Positions 45,960-57,383 of a stretch of DNA of 64,000 bases are shown piece by piece. Every line of letters starts with the position of its first letter. Positions within the stretch are counted from its first letter, which is position 1. A model generated the notes under the pieces. The model was not told where the DNA came from. It did not search any database and worked only from the letters and a program-made list of their open reading frames with translations. The stretch is taken from assembly GCA_025667525.1 (NCBI GenBank), contig CM046877.1, positions 260,869,706-260,933,705 of the forward strand, in the 5' to 3' direction. Made by a program: the position numbers and the translations under genes. The stretch comes from Glebionis coronaria. Lineage: Eukaryota; Streptophyta; Magnoliopsida; Asterales; Asteraceae.

Positions 45960-47744
45960 ATATTAAGTGTAGGGGGGACTTCTATCGAAGTTAAGTGGTC
46001 TTTTTCTTGTATTTGTCCTCATTTTAACCAGAAAATTAATTTTTCGACATTTTTCAAAATTTTCGATCTATTTTGGCCTATCAGTTTTTCCCTTTGTATA
46101 GTTATTTTCTTTCCTTACTAGAATAAAATTTAATAAAGTGGTTTTAATTTTCAAACGTTGTGAATCTTTTGACTCAACCCGAGTTTACTTATCTAAGTTT
46201 ACTCTATCTAGTATCCTTAATGTGTTTAAGTCAAGTTTTGCTAGGCTTTTATATAGGGAGCTATAAAACGCGAAAGTCTTAACTCTCACGGGTTAAGAAC
46301 AAGAACTTTTCGCAAGTTCCTATAATTGATCCTAGAGAGTTGTTTATCAAGGGAACTTTAAAATGCGATTTCTAAACTTGAAAAAGTCTAAGGGTTTGCA
46401 AGATCCTATAGACGACTCGAAAACCCAAAACTTTGATTTAATAGGCTAAGCATCCACGAGTCTCATTCTTTGAGATTTTAAATTGTGGAGAACGAGAGAT
46501 GATAGAGTCAATTATATGTTTGGTATCCCTTCGTGAATTTATGTGAGTTAGTTATAAGCCTATTCTCCCATCGCTTGCTAATAAATTTATTTGCAATAAA
46601 TAAGGTTGTACGATTTGAAAAGTTACTTAGCTTCTAGCCCAAGATCGTTTAAAAGTTGCTCGGTATGGATTAGAGTTCATAGCCAAGGCATAACTTATTG
46701 AAGCGGGATGCGAAGATTGGCGAGTCCGAAAAGGCCCTAACAAGGCATGAGGGCTACATTTTGTTGCTAAAGATCCAAAGTGATGTGAATAATCATTTAT
46801 CAAAGATCAATATGAAGGATCGAGACACACGACGAAAAGCAAATACTCCCGTAAAGATCATGGAGAAGTCTATCCAAAAAGGCCCTAACAAGGTATGAGG
46901 ATAAATAGATCCAAGTCCTAAAAGGAGACGGATCGTTGTATATCAAAGTCCAAAATAATGATTGGAGAAAAATGAAGAAGTCGTGGTCCAAGTATGAAGA
47001 ATCTCTCAAAACTTCAAGTGAAGAAATTCCTATTATGAAGAGAAGACCATTATTTCATGAACGTCTCTCAAAGATTTGAAGTATGAAGTCGCTGCCAATT
47101 ATCGGTCCGAGAAAGGTCTCAAATCGCGAAGCGAGTTATGCCAAGATATGAACTTTTTGAGGTCCCGAGAAGCAGTTTTAAAAGATTTTGTCTTTTAGCT
47201 AACTATTGATTAAATCGTCCCACTTTATTTTCAGCCTAAATAACTATCGAAATAAGTCAACAATGCATCCTCATGATCATTCAAGACAATAATAAAATAT
47301 AAGAGATACACCTAGGAATAAGGGAGTCTAAGTAAATAATTGGCCCACATGAGTTTGTGTTAGTTTTCTAACTTATAATAACAATGATCTCATTTTTAAG
47401 CTTGGTTTGGAGAATGTGAAAACTTGAGGATGATGATTATTCACAACATTTCCAAAACCCGAAGGTATGTTTTTGATTTCTTTACTTTGAATGTTTTTAA
47501 TTTTCTATCTCTTTAATAAAGGCCAACATGGATTGATTATGATGGAAAATGTAATCGTGCTTTGTAACTTATGCATTGCATGAGGACATTGCAATGGTCA
47601 AGTGTAGGGGATTTGATAGGTGTGTAAACACTCATCCTTTTTACCAATTAACTACAATAATAACCGAGCCAAAACGTGTATTTTATGTCGTAAATGTCGG
47701 AATTATGCGTGGTTTGTGTTTTTGTTGTGATTTAGGACGAAAAT

Positions 47745-48002
47745 GTGAAAAGGGGAGAAAACACGGGCATTCACGGGCTTTTATCGAAGAAAAAGACAAA
47801 AGACGAAGTTAAGAAATCAAGAGTGCAAAAAGAAAGGAAGTCCAAGACCAATTCTGAAGATTTATCGAAGAAAAAGTCAAAAGACGGAAGTTTACTAAAA
47901 GCCGAACTCGAGTCTAATTTATTGAAGAGTTACAAGACGAGTTTAAAGAAATCCCGAGACAAAGTCATTAAAGTCGAAGAACTAAGAAAATTAAGGACTT
48001 AA
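47745..48002 (+). CDS. Small Lys-rich ORF in E3 3' LTR U3
   Basis: 85-residue partner of 40357-40617; one 3-nt deletion and several substitutions, frame kept. Confidence 0.3.
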   Translation: MKRGENTGIHGLLSKKKTKDEVKKSRVQKERKSKTNSEDLSKKKSKDGSLLKAELESNLLKSYKTSLKKSRDKVIKVEELRKLRT

Positions 48003-48032
48003 TGATGCAATTAAAGAAAGAAGAAAGAGGGG

Positions 48033-48073
48033 AGGAAGCTTCCTAAGCACCTCCCTAATCCTCCTATAAATAG
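48033..48073 (+). promoter_or_regulatory. E3 3' LTR core promoter
   Basis: AGGAAGCTTCCT (48033-48044) and TATAAATAG (48065-48073). In this position it could drive read-through into Tat antisense exon 2, which lies downstream in the same direction. Confidence 0.55.
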
Positions 48074-48508
48074 TTTTCATTTCCTTTCATTTGTTCTTGT
48101 TGGCTAAGTGTGACAATTAGCTCTTCCACTTTAGTTTTTGCACATTTAATTACATGTCATTTAATTAATTGTCTTGCACCTTAAATACATTTAATTTCAA
48201 GTAAGTTTCCTTTTAATTATTTTCAATCTTTACTTTTATTGTTTGATCTCCTATCTTCCTTTCTTGTTTGATCTTAATCTTTATGCTTTATTGTTTATGT
48301 TTTTGATGATTTATTAATTTGATTAAAGTGGGTTTTGATTATTTTGTTTGATTGTTAGTTTTATTGATTTAAATTGTTTGTTTATGATTAGTAAATGTTT
48401 ATTGATTAGTCTTGCTTAATCTTTTGGTTTGTTTTGATTGATTGTGATTAGATTCTTAGCTTTTTCCTTTCCCCGTGTTCTTCGCTGTCTGTTTGTTTTC
48501 CCAGGTAC

Positions 48509-49075
48509 ATTCCGAATCAAAGGTTGTTCCGATTCAAGGGTTTCAGTTGATCATTCCGAACGAAGAGTGTTTGTGAATATTCCGAATAAAGGGCTTTCAT
48601 TCGGAATAAGTGACATATTCCGGATAAAACTTTTATTCCGGATCAGCGAGTTCATTCGGAACATTCCGAGTGAAGGAGTTTATTCGGAACATATTCCGAA
48701 TCAGGGGAATTCATTCGGAACTAGTTCATTCGGAACATTCCGAACGAAGGTTTTGAGTTTTTATTCCGGATCAATAGAATATTCTGAGTCAAGGGAAAGT
48801 ATTCTGGATCAGCGAGTTCATTCGGAACATTCCGAGTGAAGGAGTTTATTCGGAACATATTCCGAATCAAGTTTTTATTCCGGGTCAACAAGATCATTCT
48901 GAACCAAGCTTCATATTCCGAACCAAGTGAACATTCCGGATCAAGGTTTTATTCCGATTGAACATTTTATTCCGAATCAAGGTTTTGGTAAATATTCCGA
49001 GTGAAGAAGAAATTATTCCGGACGAAGGTGACATTCCGAATGAGTGATTATTCCGAACGAAGGATTATTCCGAAT
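48509..49075 (+). repeat. TTCCGAA minisatellite in E3 3' LTR
   Basis: Copy of 41130-41695 with scattered substitutions, several of which restore or destroy the TTCCGAA core. Confidence 0.88.
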
Positions 49076-49495
49076 GAGTTGTTTTCAGGTTCTTTTTAGT
49101 TTCAGTTTTTAAATTTTAATTTGTAAGCTTTACTTTTCCCGCCTTTTTACTTAGTTGCACTTTAAGTTTACTTGCCTTAGATTTATTTTAAGCCTTGCCT
49201 TAGTTTAAGTTTTAGTTGCGTTTTAAGTTTGCCTTAGATAGTTTTAAGTTTGCGTTATTTACTTTTAGTCCCATTTACTTTTCGTCACGCTTTTAATTTC
49301 TTGTGATTTATTTTAAATTAGAATTAGATTTAACTTACCTGCTTTTTACTTTAAAGTTTTGCACTTTTTAATTACTACAACGACACAACTATTTGTTTCA
49401 CCAAAGAACGACTGAGTCGCATAGTTAACCAGGATCAATTCGATTAGACCAACACAACGAACTTTAATTTTTATACGGGCAAAAGCCTTGTATCA

Positions 49496-49500
49496 TCAAC
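49496..49500. repeat. E3 target-site duplication, right
   Basis: TCAAC, identical to 40221-40225. Confidence 0.95.
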
Positions 49501-49588
49501 CCTTCACCGCACGTAGAGGAACAAGTCTAGATGGCCACCCCCGTGAGTGCCGTAGCTCCTACCGTCCCAAACCTGCAACTGGTACCAC
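49501..49588 (+). pseudogene. Tat antisense gene, exon 2 second part
   Basis: Continues the frame of 39762-40225. In-frame TAG at 49528. Ends at ACCAC before GTAAGT, a canonical donor, leaving one base that completes a Pro codon with the first two of exon 3. Confidence 0.6.
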
Positions 49589-49689
49589 GTAAGTACCTTC
49601 TCGTTCTTTATCCCATTTTTTTTGTTTTAAGGATAGAATGCATAAACAAAATTAATTTGTTAATAACTGGGCGGACCCGTCGACGGTAG
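49589..49689 (+). other. Intron 2 of the Tat antisense gene
   Basis: 101 bp with GTAAGT donor, T-rich middle (TTTTTTTTGTTTT), and acceptor GACGGTAG. Frame and phase agree on both sides. Confidence 0.55.
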
Positions 49690-50201
49690 CCCAAGAGGAA
49701 GAGGTGGAAAGGGAACCTTCACCCACTATATCAATGAGACCTCCATCCCCTCTTGTGACACATGCCGAGGAGCCACTTTCTGAAGGACCGGATACTAGCC
49801 TGCGCCTAGCATGGAATCTATCCATCTTAACAAGGTTAAAGGCAGAGTCTGAGTGCACGGAATGTATCGAACATATCACTCCTCCGACCCTGGCTCAAAA
49901 CTTGGACGAACTAGACCATGAGTCATTGCTGGAGCAGTTCGATATGTCATCCGCACACCAAGTGACAGTGGGTGCAGCCTTAAGACGCCATCTGATCAAG
50001 GCCTTGGCAAATGTGAAGCGTGCGGACAAAAAAATAGCTCGTCGTGAAGCACTAGTTGTGAAGCACGAGAAAACCATCACATCCTTGCAGACGGCGTTGG
50101 TTGTAGCAGAGTCCACCGTAAAGGAGCAGGCCCATCACGCCAACACTCGGGAGAAACGCATCGCCGAGCTTGAGGCCCTTGTAGCCGCATCCAACGAGAA
50201 G
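49690..50201 (+). pseudogene. Tat antisense gene, exon 3: coiled-coil region
   Basis: Open frame: acidic/Pro start (QEEEVEREPSPT), then a helical stretch rich in Ala, Lys and Glu with heptad-like spacing (ADKKIARREALVVKHEKTI through RIAELEALVAASNEK). Ends at AAG before GTATGC. Probably a dimerisation segment. Confidence 0.65.
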
Positions 50202-50284
50202 GTATGCTTTCAATATGAATGTTTATTTGTACACAAGAAAAAAAACCACACTATCCCTGTGATAACTCTAAGTGCTATATGTAG
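50202..50284 (+). other. Intron 3 of the Tat antisense gene
   Basis: 83 bp, GTATGC donor, CTAAG branch-like site (50269), TATGTAG acceptor; phase 0 on both sides. Confidence 0.6.
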
Positions 50285-50907
50285 GTGTCCGCAGCCGAAG
50301 CCTCAACCAAAGTTGTAACCGTACAAGCATTCAACATCGCACAAGAGCGCGACGCGCTGAAGGATGAGCTAACCCAAGCGCGGATTACTTTGGATGAGCA
50401 AGCTGCGACAGTTGAGGGGGAGCTAAGCAAGATGGCCACGGATTATGCTGAAAGGATGTGTCCTACTTTGCTAACAGCCATAGCTGGGCGCAGGTGGATG
50501 ATTGGTCAGGGAATGCGCCTTGCCGTGAGCAAGGTTATGGAAGCTCCTTACCTGCTGCAGGCATTCGCTGGCATCGTATCGGATGGGATTGACCGTGGTA
50601 GGCACGAAGGCCTGGTCTAAGCTGTGGAGCTAATAGGTAAGAAGGAAGATATTACCCAGCACGCCTACCACAACCCCTTAGCCGCGGACAAGATGACTGC
50701 GTCAATGGATGCTCTCGCTGAAATCCAACATCCTCTCTTGGACGAGCTAAAAGCGCTGAAAGATGCTCCTAATTAGGTGATAATGTCCAAGCTTACAGCC
50801 GATCCCATCCAACTGACCTTGCCTACCTATGACTCCGTGTCGAAGGTGATGAAAGGTGAAAAACTACTTGCCGAGGCGTTGGATGCGAATATGATCAAGG
50901 CATAGGA
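50285..50907 (+). pseudogene. Tat antisense gene, exon 4: C-terminal coiled coil
   Basis: Starts VSAAEASTKVVTVQ; coiled-coil continues (DALKDELTQARITLDEQ), then a conserved-looking helical part to a TAA at 50618. Past that stop the same frame stays protein-like to a TAG near 50774 and to about 50907 (KLLAEALDANMIKA), so the ancestral end was probably there. Confidence 0.6.
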
Positions 50908-51700
50908 TGGGAAGAATGTTCGCGGGGAGGCCCTCCGCCCCATGATCGAAGAAGGAAAAAAAGGATATAGGGGAGTTCCTACCTCCGTTGTAATTTACCT
51001 TGTAAACATTTGTATCTTTTATTCGTCCGTGTATGTATACGGCTAAGACTGATGTTTAAAGTAACTTGCCATATGTAAGTCCGTGATAACCACGACTATT
51101 CTGTTATGAATTTGAAACTTGTGTATTTTTTTGTTGGATATCATATACCTACACTGCATGACATGTCACGTCTTACTCAAAATAATACAATCAAGTCTAT
51201 ATTTTACTATACGTGCGGTGCGTCTTTACTATGCAAAGCACTGCGTGAGTGCAGCATACGGAAACTTATCACAACGTCATGTGAGTAAGGTGTCTAGCAA
51301 GGATACATGATCCGCGTCGCTGGGGTTGCATCCCTCTTATGTGACAAGTTGAGTTATTAGGTTCACTTAATCCTCTTACCCCGCTTGGAGGCGTATGGTA
51401 CATGTACGGTTATTGAATGAATGCATATGAATGAGAGATGGAATATTATAATAATAACAACTAAATCCATATGACTAATAGAATCTAAAGAATAACCAAA
51501 CAATTTACACGAAAACTAGTCGTGGAGCTAGCTAGGCACCACGACATTTTATTAGAACGGTAACATTTTTTGTTTAGACAAGAATGGGAAGCCCTAAAAA
51601 CAAAAAGAACCTATAAAAGAATAAGAAACAAAACAAAGAGAACACATGGATCTTCATTAAAGCCAGATATAGCAAAGTGTCCATACGGAAGCCGTAGCTT
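50908..51700. other. Spacer between the ends of the antisense gene and Tat pol
   Basis: About 800 bp between two convergent genes. No gene recognised; the two overlapping frames at 51106-51310 are short and featureless. Probably holds both 3' ends. Confidence 0.5.
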
Positions 51701-54700
51701 TCAAAGATAGCACCTTTTGAGATTGGAGATATTCCATGTGCGTTCCAGATCGCGGTCATCAATGTCACGTAACTTGTACGCACCCCGTCCTAAGGCTTCC
51801 GTGACCTCATACGGTCCTTCCAACTTAGGGCCCAGCTTTCCTGTATTCTTCGCTCGACTTGCTTCGTTAGCACGATAGAAATAATCTCTCGGTCGAAAAG
51901 AAACACCTTTAACCTTGGTGTCATAATAAGCCTTCATCCGAGCCTTGGACTTGGACTCATTGATAGCCGCTATCTCCATTTTTCCTCCAACATATCCAGA
52001 TTTATCCGGAGTTGCTCGTCATTTGTGACGACATTAACCTCCGCCGTGCGGATGGTAGGCATTCCTATTTCTGCTGGTATAACAGCTTCAGTGCCGTAGG
52101 ACAATGCGAATGGGGTGTCCCCGTTGGTTGTTTTGATCATAGTCCTATGTGCCCATAGAACATGTGGCAGTTCGTCCACCCATTTGGCACTTCGTTCCTC
52201 CATGCGTGCCTTGATGCCTTCACCCAAGCTTCTATTTGCTCGCTCCACAAGACCATTTGTCTGCGGGTGTTTAACAGATGCGAAGCGCCGTTTGATATTC
52301 AATGCCGCGCACCAGTCCTTGAATGGATTATCCGCGAATTGTTTCCCGTTGTCCGAGATGATTTCTCCTGGTAAGCCAAAACGGCACACAATGTTTTCCC
52401 AAACAAACTTTTTAACTTGTTTGCCTGTGATGGATTTGACTGCCTTGGCCTCTATCCAGCGTGTGCAGTAGTCCATCACGACAATCAAGAACTTAACTCC
52501 CCCCGCAGCTACGGGGAAAGGTCCTGCAATGTCGATCCCCCACTTATAAAATGGCCATGGGATGTAATAGGTGCAAGTTCCTGCTGTGGATATCGTGGTA
52601 TTGGTCTGTGCACTTGGCAATCACTGCATTTGCGAATCATGTCGCGTGCATCCCTATGCATAGTAGGCCAATAATATCCTGTGCGTAGGGCTCGAGCCAC
52701 TACGGATCGGGGACCCGCGTGCATGCCGCATAACCCTTCATGTATCTCACTGATCACGTAAGTAGCCTGGCGTGGACCAACACACCGCAACCATGGCTGC
52801 AAGAAAGAGCGATGTAAAGAATACCTTCTCGAAGCTCGAAGTGCTGCGACTTCCTTCTCATGCGCTGTGCCGCCTTTTCCTCGTCCGGAAGGGTTTCATT
52901 AGTCAAATAGTTGACGATCGGGGTCATCCATGTAGGTCCGTCCTCCTCAACTATGGTTGCGACTTCCCCTTCTGTTATAGACTTTTCCTTAAGTATTTCC
53001 ACCAAGACTTTCTTGAATAAGTGGGCAAAACTCGTAGACGCGATCTTGCTAATAGCGTCCGCCTTCTTGTTTTCACCTCTCGGTACCTGCTTGATAGAAA
53101 ACTTGCTGAAAGCCGCAATGAGTGACTTGACTTTCTCCAAGTATCGAACCATGTTGTCCTCCTTAGCTACGTATCCTCCCAGAATGTGGTTCGCGACAAG
53201 CCGTGAGTCCACGTAGGCCTCAAGGTTGCAGACTCCCATTCTAGCGACGATTTTTAAACCCGCAATCAACGCTTCATATTCTGCCTCATTGTTGGTGGCT
53301 GTGAACTCAAAGCGAAGGGCGTACGTAGACTCCATTCCTTCTGGATTCGTAAGGATTAGACCAGCTCCTGACCCATCCGTACACGAAGATCCGTCCGTAA
53401 ATAACACCCATGGTTCTGCTGGAGTTCGTCTTGTTGTACGATTGGTCCCTCTTCCTCCGGCTTCTCTATCAAGAAATCCACCTAGATTTGGCCTTTGACA
53501 GTCGTCCTTGGTCTATAAGATATGTTGTGTTCTCCCAACAGGATGCTCCACTTTTGTAGCCTACCTGCCACATCTGGTCTAGAGATGATTTGTTTTATTG
53601 GTTGATCAGTAATGACTACAATTGGGTGCGCCTAAAAGTATTGGCGCAACCGTTTTGTAGCAAACACTAATGCCAAAACCAATTCTTCCATAGAGAAGTA
53701 ATTCAACTCCGGCCCTTGTAGTGTTCTACTTATGAAGTAGACCAGAGTTTGGACTGTGTCCCTATCCGTCATAAGTACCGCACTTATTGCTCCATGTGTG
53801 GCTGATAGATACGTAACGAGCTCCTCCTTTGGCCGGGGAGCTACTAGCATGGGGAGAGATGTGAGGTGTTGCTTGAGTTGACCAAAGGATTCCTCAGCTT
53901 CCTTTGTCCACCGGTAGTCTCCCTTCTTAATGCACTTCTTGAGTGTTTTGAATAGGGGGAGTGACTTCTCTGCGGACTTTGATAAGAACCTGTTTAGCCC
54001 GACCAGCTTCTCATTTAAGGACTGCACCTCTTTCCGTGTCTGAGGGGATGGTAGCTGTATTACTGCGTCCGTTTTTTCTGGGAAAGGTTTGATGCCATTT
54101 GAATCAATCATATATCCAAGGAACATTCCTTCCGTTTCCCCAAACGTGCATTTCTTTGGATTTAGCTACATACTAATCCTCCTCAATGTGTCAAATGTCT
54201 CTTGGACATCTCGGAGAAGTGCATCCTCCGTATGACTTTTGATGACTAAGTCATCCACATAGACCTCCAGGCTGCGGCCTATCTGTGAGTCGAAGGCTTT
54301 GTCAACAAGCCGCTGGTATGTTGCCCCGACGTTCTTTAGTCAGAACGGCATTTTTGTATAACAGTATACGCCTTGACTAGTATGGAACGCCATCTTCTCT
54401 GCGTCCTCTTCCGCCATCTGGATCTGGTGGTATCCTTTGTATGCGTCTAAGAAGCACTTAAAGGGATACCCACATAGAGATTCCACCTTCCAGTCAATCT
54501 CTGGTAACGGGTAACAATCCTGTGGACATGCTTTGTTCAGATCCGTGAAATCCACGCACATACGCCAGCTTCCGTCGTGCTTTTTGACCATGACTGGGTT
54601 TGATAACCACTCGTGGTAGTATACCTCGCGCATGATACCCGCATCCACCAGTTTTCGTACCTCGTCCGTTATCACTTGGTTGCGCTCAGGTGCCTGACCG

Positions 54701-56520
54701 TGCTTCTTTTGCTTGACGGGTGGGTATCCCTGGCGGATCTGGAGCCTATGCTTGGGTTCCCATGCGAATACATCTAAGTTTGCCTTCAAGAGAGAGCACA
54801 TGGCCCTCTTTCCGTTATCCGAGAGTGTTCCCCCTATGGACACCTCTTGTTCCGGGTAGTCAGGATGGATTGACACCTTCCAATTGGGAGGTGGTGATCC
54901 ATCCATGGGGGGAACAAGTGGAACCAGTGTTGTCACGGCATGGCACTCGAATGCTGGTACGATTGTGTTATAGATGGTGACAATTCCTCCTTCCACAAGG
55001 AATTTGATCATCCCGTGTGCCGTGGAAGGTACCGCCCGTATGGCCAGGATACCTGGTCTGCCTATGATCCCATTGTATGGAGAGTGTGATCGTATCACCA
55101 TGAAGTTCATCCACGCCGTGGTGGAGTGCTCTTCATTCCCAATGGTTACAAGCAGACACAGTTTCCCTATTGGCCAGATGGTGTCTCCACTAAAACCAAT
55201 AAGCGGCGCCGTGGCCAGTACTAATTGGCTTCTTATTTCTGGTCGTAACTGTACAAAACAATGTTCGTACAGTACTTCTGCCGATGACCCTCCATCCACA
55301 TACATACGGCGAACATTGTGTGTTCCAATGATTATCTCAATAGTGAGAGGCGCATCAATCACATCGCTTGCTGTGATGGGAGGGAATGAGATTTCTCTGC
55401 TGCGTGAAAATTTTTGACTAACTTTCTGCCTCGTACGGCGCTGTCTGGATTGGATCATATATATAGTTGAAGGTTTGTCCTTTTGGGGATCCTTCTTGTC
55501 ATACTTCTTGTTATCTTTTCCATCCTTCCAATCCTTAACCAAATGCTTGAGTTTACCTGACTTCATCAGTGACTCAATGTGCTTCTTGAGCTGGATACAT
55601 TCCTCCGTACCATGACCCTTGTCGTTATGGAATTCCCAAAAACGATTTCCTTGACGACGGTCCAGCGGAGTCATCATTGGGGGAGGTCTCGGGAAATTGT
55701 CCCCTTCCTCCAGCAAGATCTCCTGGTAGGACATCTTTAGAGGGGTAAACTTATCGTTCGGCCATCCTCCCTTGTTTTGGCTCTTGTAATCTGAGCCCCT
55801 CCCATTGTTCTGGTTGTTTTGACTGCCCGACTGTCTCCTGGACTGGTCGTTCGATCGGTAGCTGTTTCCTTTTGAAGGATAGGCCGTGGCTACCGCTGTT
55901 TCTCCCTCTATGAAGTTTCTGACCCTTTCCATGAGGTCGTCATACCTCTCCGTAAGCTTGTCATTGAGACGTCTGATTAATTCCCTATCTGTTATGGCAT
56001 GCATATAGGCGGAAATTTTCAGGAGTTCCGACATTGTCTTTGTGCGTGTGTACTCGTCATTGAAGCGTTCAGTTAAGGCCTCCGTAGACTCCCCCGGCCG
56101 TTGCTTGACGGTTGCCAATGAGACCAGGTCTCTATTATACTTCTTCCGTTGAGTATAATTATTCTTGAACGCAGTACGTAGTTCAATGAAACTATCAATG
56201 CTTCGCGGAGGGAGTCCCTCAAACCAGTCACGAGCATTACCGATAAGGGTTGAATTAAACATTTGGCACCATATAGGCATGGGCCAACGCTCAAGTTTTG
56301 CCTGCGTATCAAATATCTTGAGGTGATCATCCGGATCACCACTTCCATCATAAGTCTTGACACACGCCGGCATGCGACGTTTTGTATCCTCAGAGTAATT
56401 CCGTATGCGGAGAGTAAAAGGATCTTCCCTGGGATCTGCCCATGGACGGGTGAGGCTAGGGTCACCCCACGGACAGGAAAGATCTTCTGCTTCCGTCTCT
56501 CAGTAATAGGGGCCGCCATA
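51701..56520 (-). pseudogene. Tat gag-pol: gag, PR, RT, RNase H, archaeal-type RNase H, IN
   Basis: Minus strand. Gag core from about 56400 (CVKTYDGSGDPDDHLKIF, WFEGLPPRSI); a knuckle remnant FHNDKGHGTEEC in which the first Cys position is Trp; protease DGGSSAEVLY (near 55290); RT from about 54700 with CVDFTDLNKACP and YVDD (near 54265); RNase H; second, plant-type RNase H (53407-53000, TDGSSCTDGSGAG, NNEAEYEAL) typical of Tat; integrase 52700-51970 with D, D, E in DD35E spacing all present; C-terminal IN domain to 51701. Stops near 54340, 54166 and 53632, and frame changes near 53410, 52770, 52600 and 51975, prevent function. Confidence 0.9.
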
Positions 56521-56744
56521 GTACTCCTCGTTGTCTGGTGGTGGTGGAGGAGTACGCCTAGGTCGGTGACGCTTGGGCGGATGGTCATCCGAGTCCTCTC
56601 CTGATGGACCGGGAGAAGGAGGTGGTGCCCCATCTTTTGGGTGAGGGCCTCGTTCTTGTGAAAAGACCCAGGAGCCTTCTTCCCGGTATTCATCCTATCC
56701 CACACGCTTGTGCAACGATTGGTTATGGTCAGTTCCAGATCTGG

Positions 56745-57320
56745 TCATTTGGGTGAACCGTCAGACTTCTCTCCCTCTTCTCTGGACTGTATTAGTTCCT
56801 GCATGAGACGATCCCCTATGCGTTCGAACACATTCCTGGGTTGGGGAGTTTCCTCAAAGAGGCTCCGCTCCTGAGGTCGTGTCCTTTTCTTCCTCTGAGT
56901 TTGAGAAGAGGTGCTTGGTCCGGCATTGCCAAAGTTAAGTCTAGATTGGAGGTCCCTCCCTAGATTCAACCTTGATGCAATCCCTGGGATCATCCTATCA
57001 AAGTTCTGCGTGAGAACTCGAGTGAGATCTTCCTCGCTGAGTGGTTCGACTTCTACTTCTTCATCGGTCGATGGTCTGCGCGGCTCCTTGTTAGGGGGAT
57101 TGGGCGCACTCCCTGGATCAGGATTATCCAAGGTGGAAGTAGGTGGTGGGGTCATGGAGAACGTGCTTTTCACCCCCATGGACTGAAGACCACTCCGGCT
57201 GTTTGGTCCACCAGCTTGATGGCTAGGGGATCGATTGGGAATGAGTATCCCTTCCCCTTGGGACTTCCGATTCCCAGGATTTATGTTCCTGGGATTTCCC
57301 TGCAGATGCCCCTTCATCAT
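56745..57320 (-). pseudogene. Tat gag N-terminal region
   Basis: 191-residue open frame starting MMKGHLQGNPRNINP: a Pro/Ser/Arg-rich, disordered-looking leader (TPPPTSTLDNPDPGS) and an amphipathic end (FERIGDRLMQELIQ). It stops at 56745; the capsid core resumes in another frame near 56500, so at least one indel separates them. Confidence 0.65.
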
Positions 57321-57363
57321 TGAGAATTCAAGATGAGATTTTTGCTCTAGCTTAGTGTAATTG

Positions 57364-57380
57364 CCCCACGGATGGCGCCA
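57364..57380 (-). other. Tat primer-binding site
   Basis: Minus strand TGGCGCCATCCGTGGGG, 3 bases inside the 5' LTR. Plant Tat elements often have TGGCGCCGTCTGTGGGG-like sites; I leave the tRNA unassigned. Confidence 0.7.
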
Positions 57381-57383
57381 ACT

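Larger units (their letters stand above)
45577..47613 (+). other. E3 3' noncoding region and PPT
   Basis: 2 kb without a gene. Two-hairpin motif 45587-45645; AAGTGTAGGGG copies near 45670, 45910, 45964 and at the LTR (47600-47613, the true PPT); AAACATTG hairpin 45940-45959; GGCCCTAACAAGG repeated at 46732 and 46881. The frame at 46698-46898 spans that repeat and looks accidental. Confidence 0.8.
40226..49495 (+). mobile_element. E3: Athila-like gag-PR retrotransposon
   Basis: Complete 9.27-kb plus-strand element: LTRs 40226-42116 and 47614-49495, PBS, gag-PR gene with one frameshift and one stop, 3' noncoding region, PPT and perfect TCAAC duplication. LTRs differ by about 2 percent. Same broad family as E1 but a different subfamily: the LTR 3' ends and U3 are diverged. 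No RT or IN, so non-autonomous. Confidence 0.95.
47614..49495 (+). repeat. E3 3' LTR
   Basis: 1882 bp. Lys-rich ORF 47745-48002, palindrome 48033-48044, TATA box 48065-48073, minisatellite about 48509-49075, end TTGTATCA. Confidence 0.95.

Noticed and set aside
49652..50116. Minus-strand frames over antisense exon 3
   Set aside because: Shadows of the plus-strand coiled-coil exon, which has frame-consistent splice sites on both sides.
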